Assembly: GCA_001466705.2 (NCBI GenBank)
Contig: LATX02000217.1
Span: 62,001 to 126,000, forward strand
DNA: 64,000 nt
DNA from: Moniliophthora roreri
Lineage: Eukaryota; Basidiomycota; Agaricomycetes; Agaricales; Marasmiaceae
Reading direction: 5' to 3'
Below the pieces are notes generated by a model. It made no database searches. It was not told where the DNA came from and saw nothing but the letters and a program-made list of their open reading frames with translations. A program made the position numbers and the translations under genes. Positions 1 to 12,049 of the stretch are shown here, in pieces. How positions within the stretch are numbered: the first letter of the stretch is position 1; every line of letters begins with the position of its first letter.

Positions 1-1204
1 CCACGCAGTCTCTAGTTCTTGCACGAGCTTGATGCGTACTTGATCTTCTCTGATCAGGCAACGCGTTCCAATAGTGCATGTGTTTCCAACAGTATCACTT
101 CCAGCGATCCGAAGACCACCTCCCTCTGCGATCAGCCAGCCTCGCGTCACCCTGCTTGAATGTTTCAATTTGCCCTCGATCCGTGCATTCCTGGTGATAG
201 TGTGGAACACGTCCAAATCATTGTCATCATGGCCATCCATATTGGAGCTGGGTTTGTTTTCAGAATCTCGAAGCGCCTTGTCGACCAATTCCTCGACCTG
301 TGCGTTCATTTCTATGTTTGCTTTTGCTCCGGGATTTATGCGTATTGCTAGCCAGCACGGGAGACGTAAAGCAATCTCTTTGAGGGTCGTGAAGTGCTTG
401 AAGACCCATAGAGATGAAATGACGTTGGTGACACCAGTGATTGCCGGGTGTTGAAACCATGGGAAAGACGTCGCGTCCAAACTCGTTCGAAGAGTGTATA
501 GGGTAATAATATCGAGGCTGGCAGAACGGAACGCGTGATTCATATTGGCCGGGGAAATCCTATGATTCTTCAAGAGCTGTGAGATGAGTTTGTCGATCTA
601 CACTTAGTCGTCAGTAGGCCGCACATGGGGTTGTAAAAAGTACACATACACGTTCTTGAATAACATGTTCCAGCCTGAGGATGCCTTTCCGCGAGAAGTA
701 GGATGAGATGAGTGATTTGATTTCGGAGTGGTCTTTCGGATTGACCTCTGAGAAAACATTGGGAGGCAGGCCGAATAGGAAAGCCTTTGAGTAAAGCGCA
801 GGATCCTTGAGCATTTTGTAAGGAGAATTGTAAATCTCAGCATAAGCAGCAGGGTCAGTGAAATGCAGCTAGTAGAGATTAAGATCGGTGAGGATGTCGC
901 TGGGATGACACAAACGTACCTCATTGCACCCAACTCTGACGACGGGACCTGAAAGAAGAGCTCAATGAAAGAGTAATGTATTTGATATAAGGGATGTGAG
1001 CGTACCAAACTCCTTATGTAGATTCTCGAGGTGAGAGAGCCAGCCACCACCGACTACGATGTCATAGTAGGCTCGGTATAACCACGTCCATCTGGCTAAT
1101 GCTGGACCTGGAAACTGGTCCAAGGGATGCGGGCGAAGAATCTTCCTGAGGAAGAGGCCAACGATGGTCAGAGTGAGGAGAATGTAAACTTCGCTGAGTT
1201 GCAT
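1..1204 (-). CDS. Cytochrome P450 monooxygenase, tandem copy 1 (3' part outside window)
   Basis: A haem-thiolate monooxygenase, probably ER-anchored by its N-terminal hydrophobic helix. The start is the ATG at 1204, matching the start of the neighbouring paralogue; an in-frame ATG at 1237 is possible. Exons read on the minus strand are 1204-1006, 948-920, 868-650 and 597-1, with GT-AG introns. Visible landmarks are the proline hinge (DQFPGPALARW), the VVRV segment and the I-helix oxygen-binding motif AGSDTVG. The K-helix ExxR and the cysteine loop lie beyond position 1. No stop or frameshift is seen in the part present. It is clearly paralogous to the gene at 3218-5128 in sequence and exon structure. 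The N-terminal pattern (PGP, AYYD, HxxYG) recalls fungal trichodiene-oxygenase-like P450s, but substrate and product cannot be inferred. Confidence 0.88.
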
Positions 1205-3217
1205 GGTTGTCGACAGAAGTGGTGAGGAGAGCTTCACGAAAAATTAGCATTATATACCTCTGTGAGATAGACTCAGACGTAAGTCCAAGACAAAAAGGAT
1301 ATGAATAATTGATCGGGAAAACGGGGCATTAGGAAGACAGCTGAGTGGAAAGTTATTAAGGTGGTCAAAACTATATAGATGGAATTCGACAGTGGTCCGA
1401 ATACCACATACCACAATAACAACAAGGCAATGAAACCTAAGGCCCATGATATCTTGCGGCAAAACGGAATCTGGGAGCGAATGAAGATCCTAACTGACAG
1501 TATTAAGTGACAAGTTCAGAAGGCCCAAGTAACAAGTTACGTGGAGTCGTGCCATAGAGCTCATGCCGAATACATTGCATTGGCAGAACAGGCGATTCCG
1601 CTCCGAAATTTCTCATAAGATTATCATGATGACATGAGTGCAAATTTCCCCCTTGAAACATGAAGTGAGCTGTGGGAGAGATGCATCATGCGCCAAGGCA
1701 AAACGTACGTCGTAAAACCACACGTAAGCCTATTAGGACCTCGTCTTCCAGCAGTGATTGTCGGAACCCTGTGCATTAGATTTGAAAAGCAGATACCGGG
1801 TGGCCCCTTATCGAATGGCGCCGGGAAGTAGGAAACGGCGAATCTGATAGTAGTGGTTTGATATCAAAGAAGTATTAGCGCCGACGGCGAGCTGCCGAGC
1901 GCCAGAAGAGACATGACATATGCATGACCGCCGGTTGTGTCAGCTCTCTGACCAACAACTATCATCTGCAATGTCCGGTCATGATTAAGCCCCCCTAAAA
2001 CGAATGCACTGAATCCGCTTCAACGATACAAAAGAAGAATATCTCAATCATACTTTCATACCTTCAGCTCCCAAATCTACCTCCACTTAGGCACTGGGTG
2101 ACATGATGACAGCACCGAAATTTCCTTGATACCGGCGGTCTAATATCGAAAGCGATTTCGATAGAAGTAACTCTGAATAGGATGTGGTATTTGTATGTTC
2201 TCCTTATTTCCAGCGTTCAGATTGCTGACATTGCTTCGTCACAAAGCCCGCTTTCGTCATGCAAAACAGGAGATTTTTATCTTCTATTTGGCAACATCGG
2301 AACAAAGGGTGTAGTAAATGGTCTACTGGCTTCGAAGCTAACTTAACGTCAAGGTACGTCTTTGTTAGCTGCAGTATAGCTTTTGGGGAGCTTATTTATC
2401 TTTGCCCGTAGCCCTAGGAGCGTATCCTACCGCCCCAAGACAAACATCGAACGCCCCCACTGCTTCAATATGCGTGTGCATGTCTGTGATGGTGACCTCG
2501 CGTCAGCACTTGGTTGCACTCAGTGATTCCCCAGGGCTGTTCAGCAGTGAATATGAGCTCAGATGTTGGTGTATCGAGCTGAGAGTGACCAGTTACGCAG
2601 CTCTTTGGGCGAGCCGTGGTGTTCATAGCATCGGTATCTTCTTGTCCATATGCGTTAGCCCCAGAGCGCTCTACGCTTTCTGTGCAGTCACATATGAACC
2701 TAGAAACATGTTGGGATCTTAGCTAAAATGGATCTGCACTGTTATGGTTCTCGTTGATCAACATTGTCGCTCAAGCGCCTATCTTCATGACAGAGCGTGA
2801 TACTTTGCCACAGTATGTACGAATCTTCCTATCACGAACAGGACCTGTAAGTGGCGTTTGGGGAGCTTATTCGTCCCCAGGAGGGTGCCTCAGTCTTAAA
2901 CCAGAACGGTTCACGCACAAACAACAGCTTGGACTGCAAGATTTCAGTGACGTTATTGTGTCAATACACACTGAAGAAGTCGGTAAGTACGTTCTTGTTG
3001 GTTGCTGTGCTACACTCAGAACTTATACCCAGCTCCCTTCCAACAGCATCAAATGTGGGATGCCATGCTATCGAGTTCAACAACTTATCATTGCAACTTG
3101 GCAGTCCGGTCGTATACTATTATTTGACTATTGTTCATATTGTGCCCCGTGAATACTATGTATATCCCGAAATTCCATTGACACTCGAAGTGAAGGCGCT
3201 CGCTCCGCGTTGGTCCA
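1205..3217. other. Intergenic region, partly a duplicated promoter
   Basis: Bases 1205 to about 2090 are alignable by eye to the region upstream of the second P450 (5129 to about 5956), for example the shared string gcgccgacggcgagc near 1880 and 5770. The promoter was therefore copied with the gene. From about 2100 to 3217 I see only short open frames without recognisable protein character. A 15-mer, tttggggagcttatt, occurs at 2382 and again at 2857. Confidence 0.5.
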
Positions 3218-5128
3218 TTATTCACGCTCCTTTGCTGTAGCACTCAATACATCCCCTTTATACATTGGCACAAAGTACTCTCCCAGCTGGACTTCCGACC
3301 TATCATTCGCATGCTCAGTTAGGTTTGGCCAGAAATAAGAAAAAGACGTACCATATATCGTTGTCACTATGCAGGTCTAGTTTCCGGAACACATTTCCAA
3401 AAATTATGTATAATTCAGACCATGCTAGACTGAAAGTGGGTATAGATCAGCATGACGAACGATGACGATTCTAGTACCAAGAGCCTTACTTTATCCCAAT
3501 ACAAGATCGAGGCCCTTTTCCAAAAGTGACCAAGTATCGATCCAATGCATGATCCTTGTCCTCCAGCCATCGTTCGGGGTAGAAGCGTGCTGGATCAGGG
3601 AATATCTCCGGATTCATGTGCACAAAGGAGTTTCCAATTGAAACGATTGTCTGCAGTAATAGTTATATTAGACGAAATGAATAGCGAAAAGCTGTGGTAT
3701 ACGTACTCCTGAAGGAACTGGATGACCCGAGATGACGGCGCCTGAGTCGGGAACTACTCTGGTCATCGGAGTGACTACACCGAAAGACAGACGAAGGCTT
3801 TCCTTGATGACGGCGGTCTTATTGAATCAATGATTAGCTCTTGTAACTTGGTTAAGATTTGTGGAACTGACCAAGTACGGTAGCTTCTCCAAACGTTCCA
3901 AAGGTATCGGGTTCCCTTTATCCGGCCACGCAGTCTCTAGTTCTTGCACGAGCTTGATGCGTACTTGATCTTCTCTGATCAGGTAACGTGTTCCAATAGT
4001 GCATGTGTTTCCAACAGTATCACTTCCAGCGACCCGAAAGCCTACCCCCTCCGAAATGAGCCAGTTCTTCGTCACTCTACTCGACTGTCTCAATTTGCCC
4101 TCAATGCGTGCGTTCCTGACGAGAGTGTAGAACACGTTCAAATCGTCATCATCATGGCCACCCACATCGGAGCTGGGTTTGTTCTCATAATCTTGGAGTG
4201 CCTTATCGACAAATTCCTCGACCTGTGCGTTCAGTTCTATGTTTGCTTTCACTCCGGTGCCCATGAGTGCTGCTAGCCAACTCGGAAGACTGGCAGCAAC
4301 TTGTTTGAGCGCCGTGAAGTGCTTGAAGAGCCATGTAGATAGGATGGCTTCGTCAACGCCGGTGATTGCGGGATGGTGAAACGATGGGAAAGATGTCGCG
4401 TCTGGGCTGGTTCGAAGAGTATATTGGGTGATAATATCGAGGCTGACAGAGCGGAATGCATGATGCATATTAGCGGGGGAAGCCTTGTGATTCTTCAAGA
4501 GCTGTGAGATGAGCCTGTCGACCTATGGTTGATGGTCAGTGAGCTGTGGGACATTGCAGAAGGCATACGTACACGCTCTTGAATAACATGTTCCAGCCTG
4601 AGAATGCCCTTCCGCGAGAAATAGGATGAGATGAGTGATTTGACTTCGGAGTGGTCTTTGTTATTGATTGTTGCGAAACTGTTGGGAGATCGGCCGAATG
4701 TGAAAGCCCTTGTGTAAAGCGCAGGATCTTTGGGCATCTTGTAAGGAGAGTTGTAAATTTCGGCGTAAGCGGCCGGGTCAGTGAAGTGCAACTAAGAAAG
4801 AAGTTAGGATCAGTGAGAACATATTACTGAGCTAATGCAAACATACCTCATTGCGTCCAACTCTGACGACGGGACCTGTTAGGTCTCCATGAGCGTTTAT
4901 TGTATCTGGTATAAGGGATATAAACATACCATACTTCTCGTGTAGGGTCGAGAGGTGAGAGAGCCAGCCGCCGCCGACTACGATGTCATAGTAGGCTCGA
5001 TACAACCACGTCCATCTGGCAACTACGGGGCCCGGGAAATGGTCCAAGGGATCTGGACGAAGAATTCTCCCGACAATGAGACCGACGGTGGTCAGAGTGA
5101 GAAGAATATAAACTTCGAAGAGTTGCAT
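3218..5128 (-). CDS. Cytochrome P450 monooxygenase, tandem copy 2 (complete)
   Basis: A complete 509-residue P450 in eight exons: 5128-4930, 4875-4847, 4791-4573, 4522-3872, 3817-3707, 3650-3490, 3429-3352 and 3299-3218. The exons sum to 1,530 nt with one open frame. It has an N-terminal hydrophobic anchor, the hinge DHFPGPVVARW, the I-helix motif AGSDTVG, the K-helix ExxR (KESLR), the PERW motif and the haem loop FGKGPRSCIG with the ligand at about Cys453. The C-terminal segments (NLAWSELY, then EYFVPMYKGDVL) are typical of the family and confirm the last two exons. All catalytic signatures are intact, so it is likely functional. It is the twin of the gene at 1-1204. The family resembles trichodiene-oxygenase-type fungal P450s; the substrate is unknown. 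Confidence 0.93.
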
Positions 5129-5834
5129 TGTTGTCAGCAGAAGTAGTAGTGAGGGAGAGCTTCACGAAAAAAAATTATATACCTCTGTGAGATAGACTCA
5201 GACGTAAGGGTTCGGCACAAAGGATATGAGTAATCGCTCGGGAAAACGGGTCATTAGGAAGACAGGTGAATGGTGGATTAAGCTAGTAAACAGACCATAT
5301 AGGTGGGATACAACATTGACAGCAAGTTGATGGAACCTTGAGGCCCATAATGCGGCAAAACGGAATCTGGGAGCGAATGAAAACGCGAATTGACAACATC
5401 AAGTGACGAATTTAAGAAGCCCAAAGTAACAAGTTACGCGGAGTCGTGCCAAGCGCGTTTTGTTGGCAGAACAGCCAATCCCGCCCCTAAAGCTCTCATA
5501 GCAGTTTCATGATGGCACGATTAGAGTCGGTTTCCTTAGAAAATGAAGTGAGCCTGTCAGGAAGATGTGCCAGACAAAGAAACGTACTTGAAACTCCCCG
5601 GAAACCATACTCAAGCCACTTAGGATTGCATCTTGCCAGCAGTGATTTCCGTGAATTCGATGCATTAAGCTCGAGAAGCAGACACCCGATGACTCTTTAT
5701 CGAATGTTGCCGGGAAGTAGAAAAATGATAAATCTGATGGTAGTGGTTGACAAACTTGAAGAAGTGTTAGCGCCGACGGCGAGCAGCCGACCGCTAGAGA
5801 GTCGCGTCAACTCTTTGACCAATAACCATCTGCA

Positions 5835-6178
5835 ATGTCCAGTCACAGCCAAGCTTCCCTAAAAACGGTCAGATACCCCGATTCCGCTTTTCACGATTCA
5901 AACGAAGAAAGTAACAATCACACTTACGCATCTCCAGCCCCGAAATCCGCCTCCGAGCCTACTAGCGAATACTCGCCTCGAAGCGCTAGTGAAGAGCGTA
6001 TCCACTCTTACAGACAAAAGATCCCGAGATAGAAAAAGCAGCAAGGAAGGAGCATATGGAACTATTAAAGAGGGAGTTCGAGCTCGAGGAACAGAGAAGC
6101 TGGATCCTGGAGGCGCAGAGAGTTCTGTATGTTCTACATGAGCAGCTTCTACAGAAGTATCAGGGGACACATGGGTAA
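5835..6178 (+). CDS. Possible small charged-coil protein (uncertain)
   Basis: A 65-codon open frame from the ATG at 5835 is Ser/Pro/Glu-rich. Immediately downstream, in another frame, about 50 codons to a TAA at 6176 read as a highly charged helical segment (for example KREFELEEQRSW). A splice or frameshift would be needed to join them and I could not find a good one. The first part lies inside the duplicated P450 upstream region, and its counterpart near copy 1 hits an early stop. It could be a diverging short gene or chance. No function can be proposed. Confidence 0.22.
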
Positions 6179-6810
6179 GCGAATGAGCGCTTATTGCCAT
6201 GCAGATTAACGAAAACTCGCACCTTATAGCCCTCCCTCCACCTCCTTCAATGTCGTGAAGCCTAACGCGTCATCTTGCGTCTGACTCTTCGATCTAGCGT
6301 GTCAACCACACCTTTCAGCTTTTTGAGAACTCGGATCCAACTTATATAGTACATCTCTCGCTTCCCAAGACATGCATATCCAAGTTCCGTACCCTTTTTT
6401 CGCTCTCGGACCTGGTCATCTTTGCTCCTCTATACACAAAGCAAAATGCGTCTTTGCCCCGACGCGTAGCTCGGGTTGTCACCTGCAGAGTTTGCTCTGG
6501 TTGATTGCAAGATGCGGTCGACCTTTACTCGGGTTGATCCCTGTTTAGATTTTGAAAATCTAGCTCGGGGTAAAAACACATCATGCATACACAAATATCG
6601 ACATATTGATGTCCGCTGTTTCCCTCCACCAAACTTCCAGAGAATATTTTGTACTCACGTTCGTTTCGCTTCAACTTCTGTTTCATGGTTCTTGGGTCCT
6701 CGCTGTCGTCATTCCTGTGTACATTATTTGAAGCCATCACCATTCGTCTGTAGAATCCACGATTCGTAAAGACATTCGTCGTAGTAACACCATAGTCTGT
6801 AAACATACAT
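6179..6810. other. Intergenic, no gene recognised
   Basis: Open frames here are short and without family character. A minus-strand frame at 6525-6827 could be a cytosolic tail of the membrane-protein remnant next to it, but I cannot connect the two. Confidence 0.3.
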
Positions 6811-6819
6811 GTATCGCTT

Positions 6820-7570
6820 CTACTCAATTGTAATGATATCGCGTGTCACCATCCCACAACTGACTATCCCTCCGAGTGTCAAAATTATCGCCATAGCTCG
6901 TCCGCGATTCAGATGCTCCACCATGCTGACCACTACACCAGGTAATATCCGCAGTAATGTCCATCCACTCGTCTCAGCGTACGTGAGGCTAAACAACAGA
7001 ATTGGGTCATACGCGCACAGCAACGCGCGACTTCAAAACCATGCTGCGCAAGCACTCGTGTAGATCTGGAACAGGCGAACAAGAGTTCTTCGATTGCTCT
7101 CGACCGAAAACCGCCAAAGCAACGTGTACATCGTGATAGGACAGACCATGTCTAGGGAGATCCAACCAGGTTCAAGGGAACGCGTAATGAACTCCCAGGA
7201 CACCATGGGCTGGAAACCATATATCACATCAACGAAGAAGCGCCAGTGCAGGCCAGTGAAAAAGGTGTCCACCACAACATTGCGCAGGTTACCTAATGAA
7301 CCTCGAACAATGCCGAACTTCTCCTGTCTGGTGAATACTACCATGTTCATGATAATCATGGCAGATACTGCGATATGAGTGGCGAGTCTGTCCACGAAGA
7401 ACTTGATTTCGGATTTGGGAAGAATCGGCACCTCCCTGCGCCAGTGAATGATGATTTTCAGTGTGAAAATGTGCATCAGAAACGCGGAGAGTGCATGTGT
7501 GATTAATGAGACGAAGGCGATGGAGTAGATGGTGGTGAAGGATTTCAGTTATTCCGTTATCCATGATTTA
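6820..7570 (-). pseudogene. Polytopic membrane protein remnant, unknown family
   Basis: Read on the minus strand, two stretches (about 7540-7033 and 7023-6820) encode strongly hydrophobic segments separated by short basic loops, for example AVSAMIIMNMVVF and ILPGVVVSMVEHL. I count about five to six likely membrane spans. The two stretches are separated by an in-frame stop at about 7033. The 5' side of the first stretch also meets stops (near 7555) with no convincing splice acceptor. This looks like a decayed integral membrane protein, although an unrecognised intron could rescue it. I do not recognise the family. Confidence 0.38.
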
Positions 7571-9288
7571 CTTCGGATGCGAACGGGAAGCAGAGTTGCA
7601 GAGTTATGGGGTAGAGGAGAATTGAGGTTCCGATACGCGAGATGCTCCATCATGATGTAGGGGCTTCGTTTGAGGCAAGACGTGAGTATAAATCAATTTG
7701 CGTTAATCGGGATTCCCATACACGATGAGCTGGGCCGTAGTCGGGGGCTCAAGATTTTGGTATCAACAATGAAGTATGGTGATGTGCCAGCGCCACGACG
7801 ATGATATAACCAGGCGAATAGAAGAATATTTTAAATGTTCACTGTGAAGATGAAGTGAGAAGTCATTCACCGTAATCTTGGATCTCTGATAACGTACGTA
7901 TCAATACAAGACCAATCCTGCATGATGATACAGGCCACAACTGTTCAAGTACCATTAACCACCAATCTGCCTTGTTAGGCTCGGCAGCAAGACCGCAATG
8001 GGAATGACGACTTGACACCGCTACGCCTATCATGTCTCGTTCTGGAGTGTATCACATTGTGAATACAGGGAATTGGTTACTCAGAACGGCTCTTTCCTCT
8101 GGATGATGTGTTTGGGAACGGCTCGGTGTATTCCAGTTCATGCTAACGAGCATTGTGCGATGCACGGAAAGGCAAGCCCGGACACCAGTCTCAACATGGC
8201 ATTAGCCCTGCATGTATAACCATAGAGTCGAGGACAGTGCGGGCTTTGACGCCCTCGGTAATGCGGGGTTAAGTCGATCTAGAGTCGGGATCGAAAGTGC
8301 GACAGATCGCTCGAAAATATGATGTTTTGTTCATGCTGCGGTTTGCGGAGGCGTAATTGGTGGCATGGGCGGAGTTTGGATTGACTTCGCTGCCTTGAAA
8401 CATAACGATCTGGTCTGGCGCTCGCGTTGACGTGTGAGCTCTGGGCCGGCTTTGACATCGATGCGGCCAAATGATAGCGATCAGATGGCTGGTAGACGTC
8501 AAAGATGTTGTGGCATCCATGACTCGGCGGATAACGTCCCAGTGTGAATCAAAAGCAGAGGCGACGGATGTCTCTACAGTATAAGGTCAGATGAGGTGCT
8601 GTTCAACGTTTAGCGAAATTTTCGAGCACGTACCTCGACGGGTTCGTTTGTCAAGGAAGTAGCTGGTGACCCCTTCTTGCCTAATATTTCAACGAAACCG
8701 CTCCTCTTCATGATACGAAGTCAAGAATGATATCTGAGATGTCAGCATCTATCATGTGGAAGCCACTGAAACTCCCACCTGTCATTCCTTTCCGCTACAT
8801 GTTATACCCAAATAGCACTGGTAGTATGCGTTGAACCAATTTTTGCGCTTCCTATGTTCGTTGCGTGGACTGATTAAATATTTCATTTCTGCAGTGCTGA
8901 GTCAGTATACTCTCCCAGTATATTTTTGTGACCTGGCTTCTAGCGATAATATTTGTCTTCTACGAGTCTCGACTCGAGAGTCGACTCGATTGGTTGACAT
9001 GGGCCCGTACGGGATCATGATGGTCGTTGAGAAAGGGATTCACGCTAGAGTCATTTGAAATTCACGCCCTCGTGATTCCTCTCAAAGTCAACCATCTTCG
9101 TCTCCAAAGGCTTTCGTACTGCTAGTGAGTATTTGAGGTAAATTTGTTGCATGTATTCTCAATCTCTGTTGGGTGTCAGCTCAATCGGAAGGCTTCGAGG
9201 TTTGACTTTGTGAGGCACCTGGGTACGTCTTTCACCATTCATAGACGTCAAAACTGAATGAAGTTTCTGTGATATAGCGCAGCACTTC
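7571..9288. other. Intergenic, no gene recognised
   Basis: About 1.7 kb with no supportable gene. A minus-strand frame at 8269-8520 (83 codons) has no family character. The bases immediately before 9289 form the likely promoter of the MYND gene. Confidence 0.4.
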
Positions 9289-11388
9289 ATGGACGGTCTA
9301 AATAGCAACAATTTTGACCATACGAGCTTTATCCGTGAAGCAAAAATTCGGTATCCCACCGCCCGACAGGCTGTCGGTGGTCTACGACGGCTCGGAAGGC
9401 CTCCACAGAAGCTTGACAGCTCGCAGTATGGGGATAAGATTGAGGCAGCTTTGGATGCCCTAGGCGTCCTAGGCGATGATATACCACCTCGACCGACTCA
9501 AATACCACCCGGCTTCAGGGAGAGCGTGGAATTCATCAAAGCAAATTGGATTCAGTGTATTGGTCCTTGGGTGCAGAAATTTCTCCAACTTGCCGAAGAA
9601 GAGTCATTCAGTCCGCCTTACCCTCTCATCGTCGACAAAGTGCTATTCGTCATCCCGAAGTTGGCATCATACCCTTATCAGTGCACTGGTGGCTCGAGCG
9701 AGGCGGAATCCGTAGAACTCCTCAAGATGGCCCCATACCTATGTTTTTCGGCCACGAAAGTATGGCTCAAAACCCTTGGTGCGATGCACTGGACATGGAT
9801 GAGCTGGGCAGAGCTTATGACGGGGCTGTTTGTCGTGAACAATCCCAACAGGATGTCAGTTGTTCTGGCGGATACACTCGGACAGTACCCGGAGGAGTCG
9901 AAGGAGGTCGCGGGGAGCGCCATACAACTCTTCAATCTCCTGAGTGGGCGCTTGAGCTCCCGCCAGATCACTCCGAGGGATTTTATCGGTGTTCACATGG
10001 CTTTGGGTTTCATGATGATCTGCTTCAGCGACGGAGACCAATCACCTTTATACACGCCCTTCCTTGCCTCATGGGGCGTCAAAGCACTCGTGAAGCTCCT
10101 CGACAGTCTCGTATCGAAACGAGCAATCGTTTTCGCATCCACAGGAACCAAAGTAAACGATGATTTAGCGGTCCTCGATGCTCTCCTCACCCTTCTTGAA
10201 GCCACGTCGAACAGTGTTCTCGGATGGATGGACGCCTTGGACGCTGGACTACTTATAACCATGTTTAACACTGGCAAGTTATACCCGCCCGCAAGTCCCG
10301 AGGACCAATCCGCAACTCTTGGGCGCCTGTGGCATCATTACAACGGCATCTTGCAGTTTTTATCACTGTACATGGTCTATCCAGATGTTCTGCGCTGCTT
10401 CCTCAAGGCCATGCGTCGCGTCATTTCGGATGAAGGGCTTGAAGAGAGGATGAAGCATAACCGTTCGTTTTGGAGGACCTGGAAAGAATGTAAACGCAAA
10501 GCAAAAATGCTTAGAATCATGAAGGATTCTTTGAAGGATCCAGTCAAGCTGGGTTCGACTGTTTGCAGTTATCTCTTTGTAAGCCTCTTTCTTTTTGGTT
10601 TGTTACGATCCAACTCTCACCCTGATTATTCATAGTGTCCGCTCAAGGATGATGATTCTCCGCGCGAGACCCCCGAGGGCTTTAGCCGGTTCCTTCGCTG
10701 TACTGGGTGTCACAGTGCTATCTATTGCTCTCGTACATGTCAGAGAAAGCACTGGAAAGCTAGCCATAAGGGGAGATGCAACGAGCTTGCTCAAGCACTT
10801 AAAGGTAACCTCACTCTTCACTATCACTGTACACATATTGATCTTTTTATCCCCCCAATCCAAGAGGGTCGTCCCTACATCTCAGATCGAGATCGTGCGT
10901 TCTTCGTCCACCTGATCACCTTTTACATCTGGGAACACGATCGCGATATACTTGAAGAGCTATCCGAATTCACACCCCCAACGCCTTGGGACCATCCAGC
11001 TGGAAATGGCGACGACAACGAATTTGAGATCGAGCTAAAGCGGAACGGCCACAACACAGGTCTTGTAGTACTCGATTTCTGTAACATAGACGAGCTGGAT
11101 ATCCGCTCATTGGATTGTCTCAGTGTTCGACATATCGATGACGTGGTCAAAGACAGAAGAATAAGAGGCCGACGGATCGCTAAGCGTTTGAAAGAGGACC
11201 ACATGTGGATCGTGGGGGATACAGAGATGCATGTACTTGCCTTTTTCCCGGATACTACAGGCGGAGGAGATATTGTATACCCAGTTTCGGAGGTGTATGA
11301 TCTACCGCAGTTGTCGGAACCAGATTCCGGCGACGACGAAGGTTGGATTACTGACGATTCTTTCGAAGGTGATTCAGAAGATGATTGA
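9289..11388 (+). CDS. MYND-type zinc-finger protein (intact copy)
   Basis: Three exons, 9289-10578, 10636-10804 and 10865-11388, give 660 residues in one frame. Residues 1 to about 425 form a long helical region with no domain I recognise. They are followed by a MYND zinc finger with ligands at about Cys427, Cys431, Cys452, Cys455, Cys461, Cys465, His474 and Cys478 (core IYCSRTCQRKHWKASHKGRC). The C-terminal about 180 residues end in an acidic tail (about 630-660). MYND fingers usually mediate protein-protein contacts; whether this one is nuclear or cytosolic is not shown by the sequence. Two broken paralogues follow at 12050-14174 and 14329-16262. Such lineage-specific MYND expansions are common in Agaricomycetes and mostly of unknown role. 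Confidence 0.9.
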
Positions 11389-12049
11389 TAGTGACGATCC
11401 ATATCTTGTTGTACTGATCTATGAGATACGAAATGTTATATAAATTGGTTTCCTATGTTTCTGTGTACAAGATGGTTAAGACTCGGAATCGTCACGGTTC
11501 TCCAGAGTTTCTGAGGATCCTCACTCCGTCTCCTTGGGATTCAGCCTGCTTCATGCCCTAATAAGAACAATAGAAACGTAGAATCCATAAAATTCCTTGT
11601 CAAGGTGGTTGCGGTTCTGCACAAAGAATTGGAAGGTGAGCTGTAGAATGCTTCGTTTCTGATGTGTGCTCACCATCGGCAGAATTTCCTTCTACCACCA
11701 TCATCATGCGCAAGGACCCCTGGGCGTTATCTAGCTACTCGTAATCTTCATGTCCAGAATCAAATGGGATAACAGCCGACGGCTCTCAATGACGAGAGGA
11801 GTGATGCGGTTGCAAGAAAAAACTTGCTCGGGGCCATGAATTGGTGATCACAACCGTCGTGGTAATTTATTCCTCCCTGATCCTTCGTTCAGAAAACCAA
11901 ATTTTAAAGGCCACCCAGAGAATAACATCTGGACGAATCTGAGGGATTTTTCCGACCGAGTTCATCTGCTGAGAAGACGGGACATTTCACCATGTCGGTG
12001 CGTTATTGAAAGCAATCATGTTCGAGTTCGGAAGACTAATGTTCTATCC
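11389..12049. other. Intergenic between MYND paralogues
   Basis: No gene seen. Contains the 3' end of the intact MYND gene and the likely old promoter of the next copy. Confidence 0.4.

Noticed and set aside
604..1050. 148-codon minus-strand frame over the first P450
   Set aside because: It runs across introns and a wrong frame of the P450 exons; the P450 frame explains the sequence better.
2402..3240. Several plus-strand frames of 106-132 codons
   Set aside because: They overlap each other in different frames, lack start-context or family features, and show no splice logic.
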